Source: Anabaena catenula FACHB-362 (GTDB taxonomy: Bacteria > Cyanobacteriota > Cyanobacteriia > Cyanobacteriales > Nostocaceae). From it: a DNA stretch of 64,000 nt. Where the stretch lies: positions 1 to 64,000 of the forward strand of contig NZ_JACJTQ010000010.1 of NCBI RefSeq assembly GCF_014698735.1. Direction: 5' to 3'. The translations under genes and the position numbers were made by a program. Positions within the stretch are counted from its first letter, which is position 1. Each line of letters starts with the position of its first letter. Positions 19,764-28,456 of the stretch are shown here, one piece after another. The notes beneath the pieces were generated by a model that was not told where the DNA came from, ran no database searches, and was given only the letters and a program-made list of their open reading frames with translations.

Positions 19764-20135
19764 ATGAATAAACATTCTCTTTCTCCAGATGATTTACCAC
19801 CTTCTCAGGTGACATATCTTGATGAGATGCTAATAAGAAATTTAGAGGAAGTTATTGGCAAACATTTTTATGTCAATTGTGGTCGCATTATTCAAGTTTT
19901 ATTATCAAAATGTCAATGGTGTATCAAGACTAACTCCCGTGGTTTAATTTTAATTATTGTTTGCCCTGATAGAGAAATGTATTGGCATATTGTCAATGCT
20001 ATTCCTGATGTTGCTAAGAAGTTAAAGCAATTTTCCCAAATGGCAATTATCCGTATATTTCCTCCTGTTGATAAAGGCGCGTCTTGGGAAATTGGAGTTA
20101 GTGAAATATCTGCTGACAGAAGATGGTTCAAATAA
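19764..20135 (+). CDS. Conserved hypothetical protein, paralogue of 15456-15830
   Basis: A 123-residue protein related to the one at 15456 (shared LSPDDLP, LEEV-K-F, LLS-C-W--K-NS, LI-VC, LK-F, PV-KG--W). No membrane segment or signal is visible, and the function is unknown. It is downstream of the Fe-protein gene, separated from it by 256 bp containing a hairpin, so it may have its own promoter. The duplication around the regulator and Fe-protein gene suggests a role tied to this island. Confidence 0.7.
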   Translation: MNKHSLSPDDLPPSQVTYLDEMLIRNLEEVIGKHFYVNCGRIIQVLLSKCQWCIKTNSRGLILIIVCPDREMYWHIVNAIPDVAKKLKQFSQMAIIRIFPPVDKGASWEIGVSEISADRRWFK

Positions 20136-20202
20136 TTTATTACTGAATATGAGATTGCGATTATAAGGAAGTGGTTTACCTCCGGTAAGGCCGCCTGCGC
20201 GA

Positions 20203-20235
20203 GTTCAATTTCGGGTTCAATTTCGGGTTCAATTT
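20203..20235. repeat. 12-bp tandem repeat
   Basis: Unit GTTCAATTTCGG repeated 2.75 times without mismatch. It sits in the non-coding gap between the unknown gene and the PsiE-family gene, next to a TTACCTCCGGTAA palindrome (20177-20189). Confidence 0.75.
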
Positions 20236-20396
20236 AAATTAATAGTTTTTAGTCTGCCTCCGCAGAGTTGGTTTGTATAGGCATGGTTTCTAACTTCCAT
20301 TTATATTCTGCTCACACATAACATTTTTATTTATTAATTTTCTATTTATCCTTGATTATCATAGAAATATAGAAACCTAGATTTTCTGGAAATACC

Positions 20397-20867
20397 ATGC
20401 CAAAGCGGATATTTATAGAAGTAAATAGTTGGTTCAAACGAGATAGAATTGTCCGTAATTTAGAACTTTTTCAGGATATTATTGTTATCTCCCTTTGCGT
20501 GAGTTTATTTTGTGTAATGCTCATCCGATTAGGAGATATGTTTTTATCATTTCTACATCCATTAGATTTACGGCAAGTAACATCTGATATTTTGTTCATT
20601 TTGATATTAGTAGAACTGTTTCGCTTGTTAGTTGATTATCTACAAGAGCGGAGTATATCTGTAGGTGCAGCGGTAGAAATTACCATTGTTTCAGCTTTAC
20701 GAGAGGTAATTTTACGTGGTGTATTAGAAATTCCCCGCGACCAAATTTTTGGACTTTCTATATTTCTATTAGTTTTAGCAGCAATTTTTCTAGCTTTACC
20801 TTGGATGCCTCGTTTATTAGAACAGGTAAAAGTTACTAACCATGAAACAGTAGAACCAGAATCATAA
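20397..20867 (+). CDS. PsiE-family membrane protein
   Basis: A 156-residue inner-membrane protein with four predicted hydrophobic helices (about 27-48, 60-80, 95-110 and 118-136) and the family-like segment VELFRLLVDYLQERSISVGAAVEITIVSALREVIL. It resembles phosphate-starvation-inducible PsiE proteins, whose molecular role is unknown. It ends 81 bp before the convergent modA stop. No Pho box was identified upstream. Confidence 0.75.
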   Translation: MPKRIFIEVNSWFKRDRIVRNLELFQDIIVISLCVSLFCVMLIRLGDMFLSFLHPLDLRQVTSDILFILILVELFRLLVDYLQERSISVGAAVEITIVSALREVILRGVLEIPRDQIFGLSIFLLVLAAIFLALPWMPRLLEQVKVTNHETVEPES

Positions 20868-20947
20868 TTAATTATCTTGGGTATTGGGTAATAGGTCAGA
20901 TAATTATTTAACCTATTCCCAATCTAGGCATTTAGAAAATCCTCTAA

Positions 20948-21775
20948 TTAAGGGAGAATAAAACCGTATTTTTGAAATACAACTCTTGCTTCATTACCAG
21001 ATAAAAATTGAGCAAATTCCTTAGCAGTATCAACATTTTTACTGCGTTTAACAACTGCTAATGGATAAATAATTGGCGAGTGGTATTTTTCATCGGCTGC
21101 AACTACAACTTTTACCTTATTGGAGATTTTGGCATCAGTCACATAAACTAAACCCGCATCAGCATTACCACTTTCTACAGATGCTAGAACTTGACGCACA
21201 TTGTTAGCGTAAACTATTTTTGGTTTTACTGTTTTCCAAATATTTAACTTTTCTAATACTTGTTGTGCATATTGTCCTGCGGGTACGCTTCGAGGTTCAC
21301 CAATAGCAATTTTTTTGATTTTTTCATCTTTAAGGTTGTAAAAACTAGAAACACTAACAACATTTTTAGGTACAACCAAAACTAGGCGGTTTTTAGCAAT
21401 GATATTACGAGTACCGGCAAGCAAATATCCTTTTTGTTCTAAAGCATCTACTTGTCTTTTAGCCGCAGAGATAAAGATATCCACTGGCGCACCTTGCTCA
21501 ATTTGCTGTTGCAATGCACCAGAAGATCCAAAGTTATAACTAATATTGACGTTTGGTTGAGTTTGTTGATAAAGAGGCTTAATTTCTTCGAGTACCTCTT
21601 TTAAACTAGCAGCAGCAGAAATTAGTAAGTTGGTATTTGATTGTGCTACGACAGGGGGAGAAATGACGGTTGGTAAGCCAATTGCAAGAAGCAGAGTAGC
21701 AAATGCCGTAGCAATTAAGGCTAGTATCTTTCTTCTTTTGATTGGAAAAGAGGGCTGAGAGTAATTTTTATTCAT
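20948..21775 (-). CDS. modA: Molybdate ABC transporter substrate-binding protein ModA
   Basis: A 275-residue periplasmic binding protein. The N-terminal basic-hydrophobic signal segment (about 13-45, ending VVAQS) precedes the ModA start NLLISAAASLKEVLEEI. NFGSSGALQQQIEQGAPVD, AIGEPRSVPAGQYA and SGNADAGLVYVTDA are family hallmarks of the oxyanion site. It captures molybdate or tungstate for ModBC uptake. No modB or modC lies alongside, so they must be elsewhere, perhaps fused as modBC. Two copies of the TTACCA-N7-TGGT dyad lie 50 and 136 bp upstream, where a repressor would block transcription. Confidence 0.93.
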   Translation of the reverse strand: MNKNYSQPSFPIKRRKILALIATAFATLLLAIGLPTVISPPVVAQSNTNLLISAAASLKEVLEEIKPLYQQTQPNVNISYNFGSSGALQQQIEQGAPVDIFISAAKRQVDALEQKGYLLAGTRNIIAKNRLVLVVPKNVVSVSSFYNLKDEKIKKIAIGEPRSVPAGQYAQQVLEKLNIWKTVKPKIVYANNVRQVLASVESGNADAGLVYVTDAKISNKVKVVVAADEKYHSPIIYPLAVVKRSKNVDTAKEFAQFLSGNEARVVFQKYGFILP

Positions 21776-21820
21776 GGAATTGACACTCGGTATACTTTTA
21801 CCAATACCAAGATTATCATA

Positions 21821-21847
21821 ATATTTACCAGTTATATTGGTAAATAT
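21821..21847. promoter_or_regulatory. TTACCA-N7-TGGT dyad (site 3), modA promoter region
   Basis: Perfect 10-bp arms ATATTTACCA / TGGTAAATAT separated by GTTATAT, with the core at 21825-21843. It lies about 50 bp upstream of the modA start. This is the most symmetrical of the four sites. Confidence 0.6.
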
Positions 21848-21899
21848 GTCCTCAAAAAAACGAGATATTGTATCGTAAGTTACTTTTGTCTAGAATAGA

Positions 21900-21940
21900 C
21901 TAGAGCATAGTTACCAACTAAATTGGTTATTATGCTCTAG
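21900..21940. promoter_or_regulatory. Long inverted repeat containing dyad (site 4)
   Basis: Outer arms CTAGAGCATA (21900-21909) and TATGCTCTAG (21931-21940) match perfectly. Inside them lies TTACCA-ACTAAAT-TGGTTA (21911-21929). Overall the arms pair at 16 of 18 positions. It is placed between modA and the small divergent ORF at 21988, so it could control either. Confidence 0.55.
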
Positions 21941-21987
21941 AGTCCTATTTGGAAAAAGAGCTTTTTTACTAACGGATATAAACAGCA

Positions 21988-22140
21988 ATGGCAAAAGATT
22001 CTGATTTTTTAGCTAATTTAACTGATTTTCTCTATCCTCGACATAGATATCACGGTCAATTTAAGCCAGAGTATTTGGTTTTTAACTCTAATTTACAGGA
22101 ATTTTCTCAAAGGGTAACTCGACTTGGTGGTAGAAAATAA
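21988..22140 (+). CDS. Small protein, probably truncated (DUF7219-like)
   Basis: A 50-residue reading frame beginning MAKDSDFLANLTDFLYPRHR. The wording FLYPRHRYHG...FNSNLQEFSQRV resembles a family of small cyanobacterial proteins that usually continues for about 30-40 more residues; here it stops at LGGRK. So this may be a 3'-truncated copy or a short functional form. It is divergent from modA and shares its upstream region with two operator-like dyads. The family assignment is from memory and is weak. Confidence 0.45.
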   Translation: MAKDSDFLANLTDFLYPRHRYHGQFKPEYLVFNSNLQEFSQRVTRLGGRK

Positions 22141-22615
22141 AAGTATAGTAAGTTACACTTTCATTATTCTGCCGGGTAATTTGCATTAGCTTCACACAAC
22201 GCTTGGCACAGAAATTGTGTTTGTTTGTGGCTGTGCTGTGGTTGCATTGTGGAGTTGTGTGGCTGTCTATTCTCAATAAGTCATTTTAATGCAAATGGTC
22301 AAAAGTGCGTTATTTTGTTTTGTGGCTTTTTGAGGATTCTTGTGTAAAGTTGTGGGATATTATTGTGTCTTGTGCAGCGTTGATGTGTCTGTAATGTGGC
22401 TCAAAAACCGACTCAAAATCTTAGCTCTAACAATCAAAATTTTGGTTCACTCAAATAATGTGATCTGAAAAAATTTGTTTAATATCCAGAGTTAATACTT
22501 GCTTGTACGCTCAATGTGTGATAATAAATTTTAGATGACGCTTATTTATTCTGAAATTAAATTTCATTCCCACGCTCAAACATTCCATTGACTCAACAAC
22601 TTCTAGTGAATTAAA
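22141..22615. other. Gene-free stretch with TG-rich segment
   Basis: No convincing gene is present. About 22190-22400 on the + strand is unusually rich in TGTG and TTGTG runs, with strong strand asymmetry (few C). The rest is AT-rich. A 62-codon frame on the opposite strand here has no recognisable features and is probably chance. Confidence 0.4.
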
Positions 22616-23128
22616 ATGTTGCAAATTTATGAAGTTGGCTTGCTACCTCTAGTTCCTAACGATGACAACACTGCCACCCTGAAATTGGTCTATAAATCTG
22701 CTCAAAAACAAGGCGTTTGGCAATATAGAGAACGTGATTTATCACTGGTTTTTGAGCGGGAAGAAGCGATTTTTACTAACACTTGCCCTACAGGGATAAA
22801 AGAGATCCAGAAACGAGGTGCTGCTCCCCTGATAGCTTGCTCTGAATGGGTCAGTAACTTTGGTAACTGGACTCTTAATTCTGATTGTCTTTACTGTTAC
22901 AGTGGTAAGGATTTAAAAAGAACGGAAACTGAACGAAAAACGTTGTATTGTTCTGGGTTTAAGTTTGAGTCGGTATCTGGTGAATGGTGTTGTGAATGGG
23001 AATATCAACACAATTACGATTTTTTAAACTCTTCCCATGAATACAATCTAAAAATTCAACTTCGCTTAAATTTTATGACGCTAACAGGTAGTTATGCCGA
23101 ACAACATTATAAGGATGTGCGGGGGTAG
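22616..23128 (+). CDS. Hypothetical protein
   Basis: A 170-residue protein rich in Trp, Tyr and Cys, without signal peptide or membrane helices and without a motif I recognise. Predicted strands dominate (LKLVYKSA, WQYRERDLSLVF, WCCEWEY, YNLKIQLRLNFM), suggesting a beta-sandwich-like fold. The start ATG is not preceded by a clear ribosome site. It is convergent with the truncated ATPase gene downstream. Function unknown. Confidence 0.6.
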   Translation: MLQIYEVGLLPLVPNDDNTATLKLVYKSAQKQGVWQYRERDLSLVFEREEAIFTNTCPTGIKEIQKRGAAPLIACSEWVSNFGNWTLNSDCLYCYSGKDLKRTETERKTLYCSGFKFESVSGEWCCEWEYQHNYDFLNSSHEYNLKIQLRLNFMTLTGSYAEQHYKDVRG

Positions 23129-23172
23129 TTTTTTAAATTAATCATTTCCAACTTTACAGAAATTGCCCCATA

Positions 23173-24489
23173 CTATAGCAGTTTCCATGCTCGTGAGGTA
23201 CAAAGTTTTCTAGTTTTAGGGAACAGGGAACTCTTAACAGGGAACAGGGAATAAATTGGTGTGTACTTCATTAGACTGGGAATTGCTTCTTGAAGATGTG
23301 GATGTTTTTCTAAATAACCTAATTGTTGCCGTAAGTGACTATTGAAAATACTATCAGGGGTGGTGACATCTGTTAGCAATTGCTCTATATTTTTGTTTTT
23401 TTCATTTAGGTGAAATAGGGCTAACTGCGTTAGATATGGATTTCCTCCAAGCAGTTTATTTAATTCTATCCCAGAGATTTCTGGAGTGGGAGCAGCATAA
23501 CGAATAGCTAATTCTTGCACTTGCTGTCGGGTAAATGCTGGTAATTCAATTAGTAATCCCACATTAAAGGGTGATTGATGCAGGTTTAATGGTAAAAAGA
23601 CCTCGGTTGAATACACAATTACTAACCGTAATCTCTGCCATAATTCGCTACTTCCTGTACTATGTCTAGCTTGTTCATACCAAGCTCGTAGCATTCCAAA
23701 AAAGTCAGCAGCTATATCGGGGTAGTTAAACAAAACGTTAACTTCATCTAACACTAAAAGTAGGGGACTTGACGCAGCAGGTAATAAATGGGTTTCAAAA
23801 TAGTCGGTGCAGCTATAATTGCTGCCAAATAATGGATTCCATAATTCTTCTAAACGGTTGGGTATGCCTAAACTACGGCTTACCATTAAACAAAGCCATT
23901 GGAGAAAATGACTTAAATTGCCTAAAACTTGGCTATCTGCCAGTTGTAGACTAACAACAGCTGTGCGACACCCATGTTCTTTGGCTTGAGATAATCCTTG
24001 GGCAATTAGTGATGTTTTCCCAAATTGGCGAGGTGCGCGAATGCGAATTAAAGCTCCTGGTTGAAAGATTTCTCGAATAAAGAGTTTTTCTGCTGGGGGA
24101 CGATAGATATAAAAGGGTGAATCTAGGGAAAGTTGTCCTTTTAATGGTGCTTGCAGCAAGCTAGTGAGAACTGCTTTTGCAGTATCATGATCTGGCTCTT
24201 GTCTGACATAATCATCCTCTCTCAAAGACAGTTCAAAGGCTTTAAAATAGGAAGCTAGGGTGGGACTGTCGATAGGGCTTTGTCGCCGACGAACTTTAAT
24301 TAAAGTTTTGGTGCTGATGCCGGTGCGCTCGCTCAATTGTTCTAAAGTATAAGGATGACCGGAATTTTCCCGTGCTGCGGACAAGTATTCAGCCGCTTGC
24401 AACAGTTGCCAGCCTTGGAAACTGAGGATAACACCTCTTCTGCGTTTTTGAGATTGTTCGGAGATATTGTCATGGGAAGTCACACGCAA
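23173..24489 (-). CDS. AAA-like ATPase with N-terminal HTH, C-terminus replaced
   Basis: A 438-residue protein of the cyanobacterial AAA-35-like ATPase group. An HTH-like region lies near 45-95 (LEQLSERTGISTKTLIKV), followed by the AAA-like domain from about 120: PFYIYRPPAE, the P-loop variant RAPRQFGKTSL, and Walker B LLLVLDEVNVLF. The family normally continues past YLEKHPHLQEA for about 60 more residues. Here it continues instead into sequence from a dispersed repeat (23218-23256) and ends 36 residues later, so the C-terminus is probably lost. The start codon is unclear (TTG at 24489 or GTG at 24483). Function unknown; members are often signalling or conflict-related. Confidence 0.75.
   Translation of the reverse strand: MRVTSHDNISEQSQKRRRGVILSFQGWQLLQAAEYLSAARENSGHPYTLEQLSERTGISTKTLIKVRRRQSPIDSPTLASYFKAFELSLREDDYVRQEPDHDTAKAVLTSLLQAPLKGQLSLDSPFYIYRPPAEKLFIREIFQPGALIRIRAPRQFGKTSLIAQGLSQAKEHGCRTAVVSLQLADSQVLGNLSHFLQWLCLMVSRSLGIPNRLEELWNPLFGSNYSCTDYFETHLLPAASSPLLLVLDEVNVLFNYPDIAADFFGMLRAWYEQARHSTGSSELWQRLRLVIVYSTEVFLPLNLHQSPFNVGLLIELPAFTRQQVQELAIRYAAPTPEISGIELNKLLGGNPYLTQLALFHLNEKNKNIEQLLTDVTTPDSIFNSHLRQQLGYLEKHPHLQEAIPSLMKYTPIYSLFPVKSSLFPKTRKLCTSRAWKLL
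23218..23256. repeat. GGGAACAGGGAA dispersed repeat
   Basis: Two copies of AGGGAACAGGGAA flank CTCTTAAC. It forms the foreign 3' end of the ATPase gene. The core GGGAACTCTTAACAGG recurs at 42135-42150, after the TPM-domain gene. Confidence 0.65.
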
Positions 24490-24752
24490 TAGACAGATAA
24501 CTGTGATTAAACTGATTAAGAAGTCATTTTATCAATCTTTCTTTTCTGAAAAATAAAATTCTTGTTCCGATTGTTAAATTACCAGCTTAAAGTTCCATCG
24601 GTACTGGTTTTTTAAGTTAGATTCTGATAAGGTAACAATTTCCATCGGTAAAAATTAAATATTCTCACTACTAAAAAAAATTGCATACCCTATTCTCCCT
24701 AAATTCTGTTAGTTGTCATCATTTGATAGATTTAGGACAGCAAGGTTAAATT

Positions 24753-27700
24753 ATGTCAGCAATATTGGAATTCTTGCAAAATATTTTATTTTCCCGTTCC
24801 TATATGCCCCACGGGCATTGCTATCTCTGGCAAACTCCCCTGGTAGGTTTATATGTAGTTAGTGACGCGCTAATTGCGATCGCTTATTTCTCTATTCCGG
24901 CAATGCTGATCTACTTTGTCAGCAAACGGAGTGATATGCCTTTTTCCAAAGTCTTTGTCTTATTTGGGGCATTTATTATCCTCTGTGGTACGGGGCATCT
25001 CCTGGATATTTTGACACTTTGGTATCCCTATTACTGGATTTCTGCCATTGAACGCGCCTTCACTGCCTTAGTTTCCTGTTATACAGCTTTACAACTGGTG
25101 GAACTCCTGCCACAATTTTTGGCATTGCGAACACCAGAACAGCTAGAAACCATCAATAGAGAGTTACAAAAGCAAGTAGCAGAACGGCAACGCACGGAAG
25201 AAACTCTGCAAATGATTGTATCCGGTACTTCTTCTGTGACTGGAGATAAATTTTTTCCTGCTTTAGTCGAAAACTTAGCAACAGCACTGGATGTTGCCTA
25301 CGCCATAGTGTTTGAAACCGTTGACAACTCCTTACAAAAGCTGCGGAGTATTAACGTATGGACTGTAGATCATCTAGCAGAAAATTTTGAATATGAACTG
25401 ATTAACACTCCTTGTAAAAATGTAGTTCAAAAAAATATGCTGTGTGCCTATCCTAGTGGCTTGCAGGAGATATTTCCCGGTAATGCACTGATTGAAAGGT
25501 TAAATGCCGAAAGCTACCTAGGCGTTCCATTAGTCGATATCAATCAAAATGTAATTGGCAACCTGTGTATCGTTGATGTCAAACCCTTTCAAGCAAACGA
25601 TCGCAACAAAGATCTTCTCAAGGTTTTTGCAGCACGGGCTTCTGCTGAACTACAACGCAAATGGGCAGAAGAAGAGAAACACCAAGCTTATCAAGAACTA
25701 GAATTCCGGGTGCAGGAACGCACTGTCGAACTTGTGACTGCCAATAACGCCTTAGAAGTCGAAGTTAGGGAAAGAACCACAGCAGAAACTGCCATGAGAG
25801 AAATGGCAGAAAGAGAAAAGGCCATTAACGGCGTAATTCTGCGAATGCGTCAAACCCTCAACCTTGAATCGATTTTTAATGTCACCACTACTGAATTACG
25901 GCAAACTGTGGGATGCGATCGCGTTCTGATTTACCGCTTTAAGCCAGACTGGAGTGGGGAATTTGTTTCTGAGTCTGTCGCGGAGTCTTGGAATATATTG
26001 CTTCCCGCACGGGCAAATGATCCCCAACTCACCCAAGTTGCTGTTGAAGGGAATGATTGCATCAAAACTCAACTCAGCAGTGCAGAGGTTTTGAATCGGG
26101 ATACTTATTTACAAGAAAATGAAGGCGGTATTTATCGCCAAAAAAATAGTTATTGCTGTGTTAGTGATATTTACACAGCCGGATTCAATTCCTGCTATCT
26201 CAATCTTCTCGAAGAATTGCAAGCACGAGCTTACATCATCACACCCATTTTTTGCGGTAAAAAACTCTGGGGTTTGTTAGCAGTTTATCAAAATGGCAAC
26301 CCCCGACAGTGGCAAGAATCAGAAATCGGAATTATTACCCAAATCGGCAATCAATTGGGAGTAGCTGTACAACAAGCCGAACTATTTGCCCAAACTCAAA
26401 AACAAGCAGAAGAACTAAAACGAGCTAAAGAAGCCGCAGACGCTGCTAACCGGGCTAAAAGTGAGTTTCTAGCGAACATGAGTCATGAACTGCGGACTCC
26501 ACTTAACGCTATTCTCGGCTTTACTCAGTTAATGCAACAAGACCAATCCTTAACTTTTGACCATCAACGGTATATCGAAATCATTAACCACAGTGGTGAA
26601 CATCTGCTGGGACTGATTAATGATGTCCTGGAAATGTCAAAAATTGAAGCAGGACGAACTACACTTTATGAAACAGAGTTTGATCTGTACCAACTGCTGG
26701 CTAGTTTGGAAGCTTTACTGCAACTAAAAGCACAATCCAAAGATTTACAACTGAGTTTTAACTGTGATCCTACTGTACCTCATTACATCAAAGCTGATGA
26801 AAATAAACTCCGTCAGGTACTCATAAATCTGTTAAGTAATGCTATCAAGTTTACAGAGCAAGGAAGCGTAACTCTGCGAATTAGAAATCAGCAGTTATCG
26901 GAAGGTGACACTGAATCACTGACTACTCAGCACTCCCTCTTTTTTGAAGTAGAAGATACAGGCCCCGGTATTTCTCCAGAAGAAATTGGTGATTTATTTC
27001 AGGCCTTTCAGCAAACACGAGCCGGACAGAAATCTAAAGAAGGAACAGGTTTAGGGTTGCGGATTAGTCAGAAGTTTGTACAATTAATGGGTGGTGAAAT
27101 TACTGTTTGTAGCGAGTTAGGTCAAGGTAGTTGTTTCACGTTTCACATTCAGGCTGGTTTGGCTCAACCAACCCCTAGTTCCAAATCTTTCCCCGTTGAT
27201 CATGCAGTTAGTATTGGACATGGACAGAACTATCGAATTCTGATTGCCGAAGATAATTCTACTAACAGATTACTACTCAGCAAAATTCTGATAAGGTTAG
27301 GCTTTGAAGTAAAAGAAGCTGAAAATGGGCAAATTGCGATCGCACTCTGGCAGCAATGGCAACCTCACCTGATTTTTATGGATATGCAGATGCCTATTAT
27401 CGATGGCTATGAAGCTACTCGACAAATTCGGATTAGGGAGCAAGAGTTAAACCAAATGCAAACTCCTACAAAAATTATTGCTCTCACTGCCAGTGCCTTT
27501 ACAGAACAGCGAGAGGAAAGTTTGTCCGCAGGCTGTGATGATTTTGTCAGCAAACCATTCCACTGGGCAGAAATCCTGGAAACTCTTTCTGGGCATCTAC
27601 AAATACAATACTTGTATACACCTAACGCAGGGAATAAAATTACTGCCAACTTAGTCAATAAGACAGAGAATTTTATTCTTGATAGAACGTCCTTAGACAT

Positions 27701-27890
27701 TATGCCCATCGAATGGATTAACCAATTACACTTTGCATCTGCCCAAGGTAATGATGCTGATAGTCTTAAGCTGATTCATCAAATTCCACCTGAACAAACG
27801 TTGCTAATCGCAGCTTTAACTAAATTGATTTCAACTTATCAGTTTAAGCAACTGATGATATTGACTCAACCAAGACAAGGAAATATGTAA
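24753..27890 (+). CDS. Hybrid histidine kinase: ethylene-binding domain, GAF, cyanobacteriochrome GAF, HisKA-HATPase, REC
   Basis: A 1045-residue sensor. Residues about 30-125 form three membrane helices matching the plant ETR1 ethylene-binding domain, including Asp38, Tyr45, Cys78 and His82, with the ETR1 spacing between the copper ligands (C-x3-H). A first GAF (about 165-300) has no chromophore cysteine of the usual kind. A second GAF (about 370-545) carries [19 protein letters not shown]: the canonical bilin cysteine Cys481 is present, but the usual next His is Tyr. The kinase core has His578 ([10 protein letters not shown]) and an HATPase domain (about 680-800), and the C-terminal receiver has Asp877. 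The plan resembles Synechocystis Slr1212 (SynEtr1/UirS), a light and ethylene sensor, with an extra GAF and receiver. It leads a three-gene signalling cluster. Confidence 0.92.
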   Translation: MSAILEFLQNILFSRSYMPHGHCYLWQTPLVGLYVVSDALIAIAYFSIPAMLIYFVSKRSDMPFSKVFVLFGAFIILCGTGHLLDILTLWYPYYWISAIERAFTALVSCYTALQLVELLPQFLALRTPEQLETINRELQKQVAERQRTEETLQMIVSGTSSVTGDKFFPALVENLATALDVAYAIVFETVDNSLQKLRSINVWTVDHLAENFEYELINTPCKNVVQKNMLCAYPSGLQEIFPGNALIERLNAESYLGVPLVDINQNVIGNLCIVDVKPFQANDRNKDLLKVFAARASAELQRKWAEEEKHQAYQELEFRVQERTVELVTANNALEVEVRERTTAETAMREMAEREKAINGVILRMRQTLNLESIFNVTTTELRQTVGCDRVLIYRFKPDWSGEFVSESVAESWNILLPARANDPQLTQVAVEGNDCIKTQLSSAEVLNRDTYLQENEGGIYRQKNSYCCVSDIYTAGFNSCYLNLLEELQARAYIITPIFCGKKLWGLLAVYQNGNPRQWQESEIGIITQIGNQLGVAVQQAELFAQTQKQAEELKRAKEAADAANRAKSEFLANMSHELRTPLNAILGFTQLMQQDQSLTFDHQRYIEIINHSGEHLLGLINDVLEMSKIEAGRTTLYETEFDLYQLLASLEALLQLKAQSKDLQLSFNCDPTVPHYIKADENKLRQVLINLLSNAIKFTEQGSVTLRIRNQQLSEGDTESLTTQHSLFFEVEDTGPGISPEEIGDLFQAFQQTRAGQKSKEGTGLGLRISQKFVQLMGGEITVCSELGQGSCFTFHIQAGLAQPTPSSKSFPVDHAVSIGHGQNYRILIAEDNSTNRLLLSKILIRLGFEVKEAENGQIAIALWQQWQPHLIFMDMQMPIIDGYEATRQIRIREQELNQMQTPTKIIALTASAFTEQREESLSAGCDDFVSKPFHWAEILETLSGHLQIQYLYTPNAGNKITANLVNKTENFILDRTSLDIMPIEWINQLHFASAQGNDADSLKLIHQIPPEQTLLIAALTKLISTYQFKQLMILTQPRQGNM

Positions 27891-27899
27891 GGTAAATTT

Positions 27900-28376
27900 A
27901 TGAATAATCAAAATAACCCAGACACATTTGTAGTACCAAATACCCAGACAAATATTTTGATTGTTGATGATTTTTTAGAAAATATCCGTCTCCTTTCTAG
28001 TATTTTAGAGCAGAATGGCTACCAAACCCGCAAAGCCATCAGCGGCTCAATGGCTCTGACAGCAGTTGAAGCATCTCCACCCAGTTTGATTTTATTAGAT
28101 ATTAGAATGCCAGAAATGAATGGCTATGAGGTTTGTGAATATCTGAAATCAAACCCTAAAACTGCCCATATTCCCATTATTTTCTTAAGTGCATCAGAAG
28201 ATGTGATTGATAAGGGAAAGGCTTTTGAAGTCGGTGGTGCAGACTACATTACCAAGCCATTTTATATAGAGGAGGTTTTGGCGCGGGTTAAACATCAATT
28301 GAGTATTATCACGGCTCAAGAAACAATTTCTTATCTCAAGGAATGGATAAAAGAACTACAAAAAAAGATTGAATAA
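27900..28376 (+). CDS. Single-domain response regulator
   Basis: A 158-residue receiver protein with a short C-terminal helix (about 135-158) and no DNA-binding or enzyme domain. The phosphoacceptor is in LILLDIRMPEMNGYEV (Asp about 65), with the acidic pair near 22-23 and the KPF lysine motif near 119. It starts 9 bp after the hybrid kinase stop, so the two are surely co-transcribed. It is likely a diffusible phosphate carrier between that kinase and the next gene product. Its sequence is close to the receiver of the next gene. Confidence 0.9.
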   Translation: MNNQNNPDTFVVPNTQTNILIVDDFLENIRLLSSILEQNGYQTRKAISGSMALTAVEASPPSLILLDIRMPEMNGYEVCEYLKSNPKTAHIPIIFLSASEDVIDKGKAFEVGGADYITKPFYIEEVLARVKHQLSIITAQETISYLKEWIKELQKKIE

Positions 28377-28456
28377 CAAAAGTTTTGTGTTTATTAGATG
28401 ATTTTATTTCCCTCATTTCTTTAAAAAACAGACTACCTATTTTTTTAAAATAATTA

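Noticed and set aside
20161-20235. GC-rich and GTTCAA-containing patch considered as tRNA or integration site
   Set aside because: The GTTCAA words belong to a 12-bp tandem repeat and no cloverleaf can be drawn.
22088-22276. 62-codon minus-strand frame
   Set aside because: Product of the TG-rich skew; overlaps the better-supported small ORF at 21988-22140.
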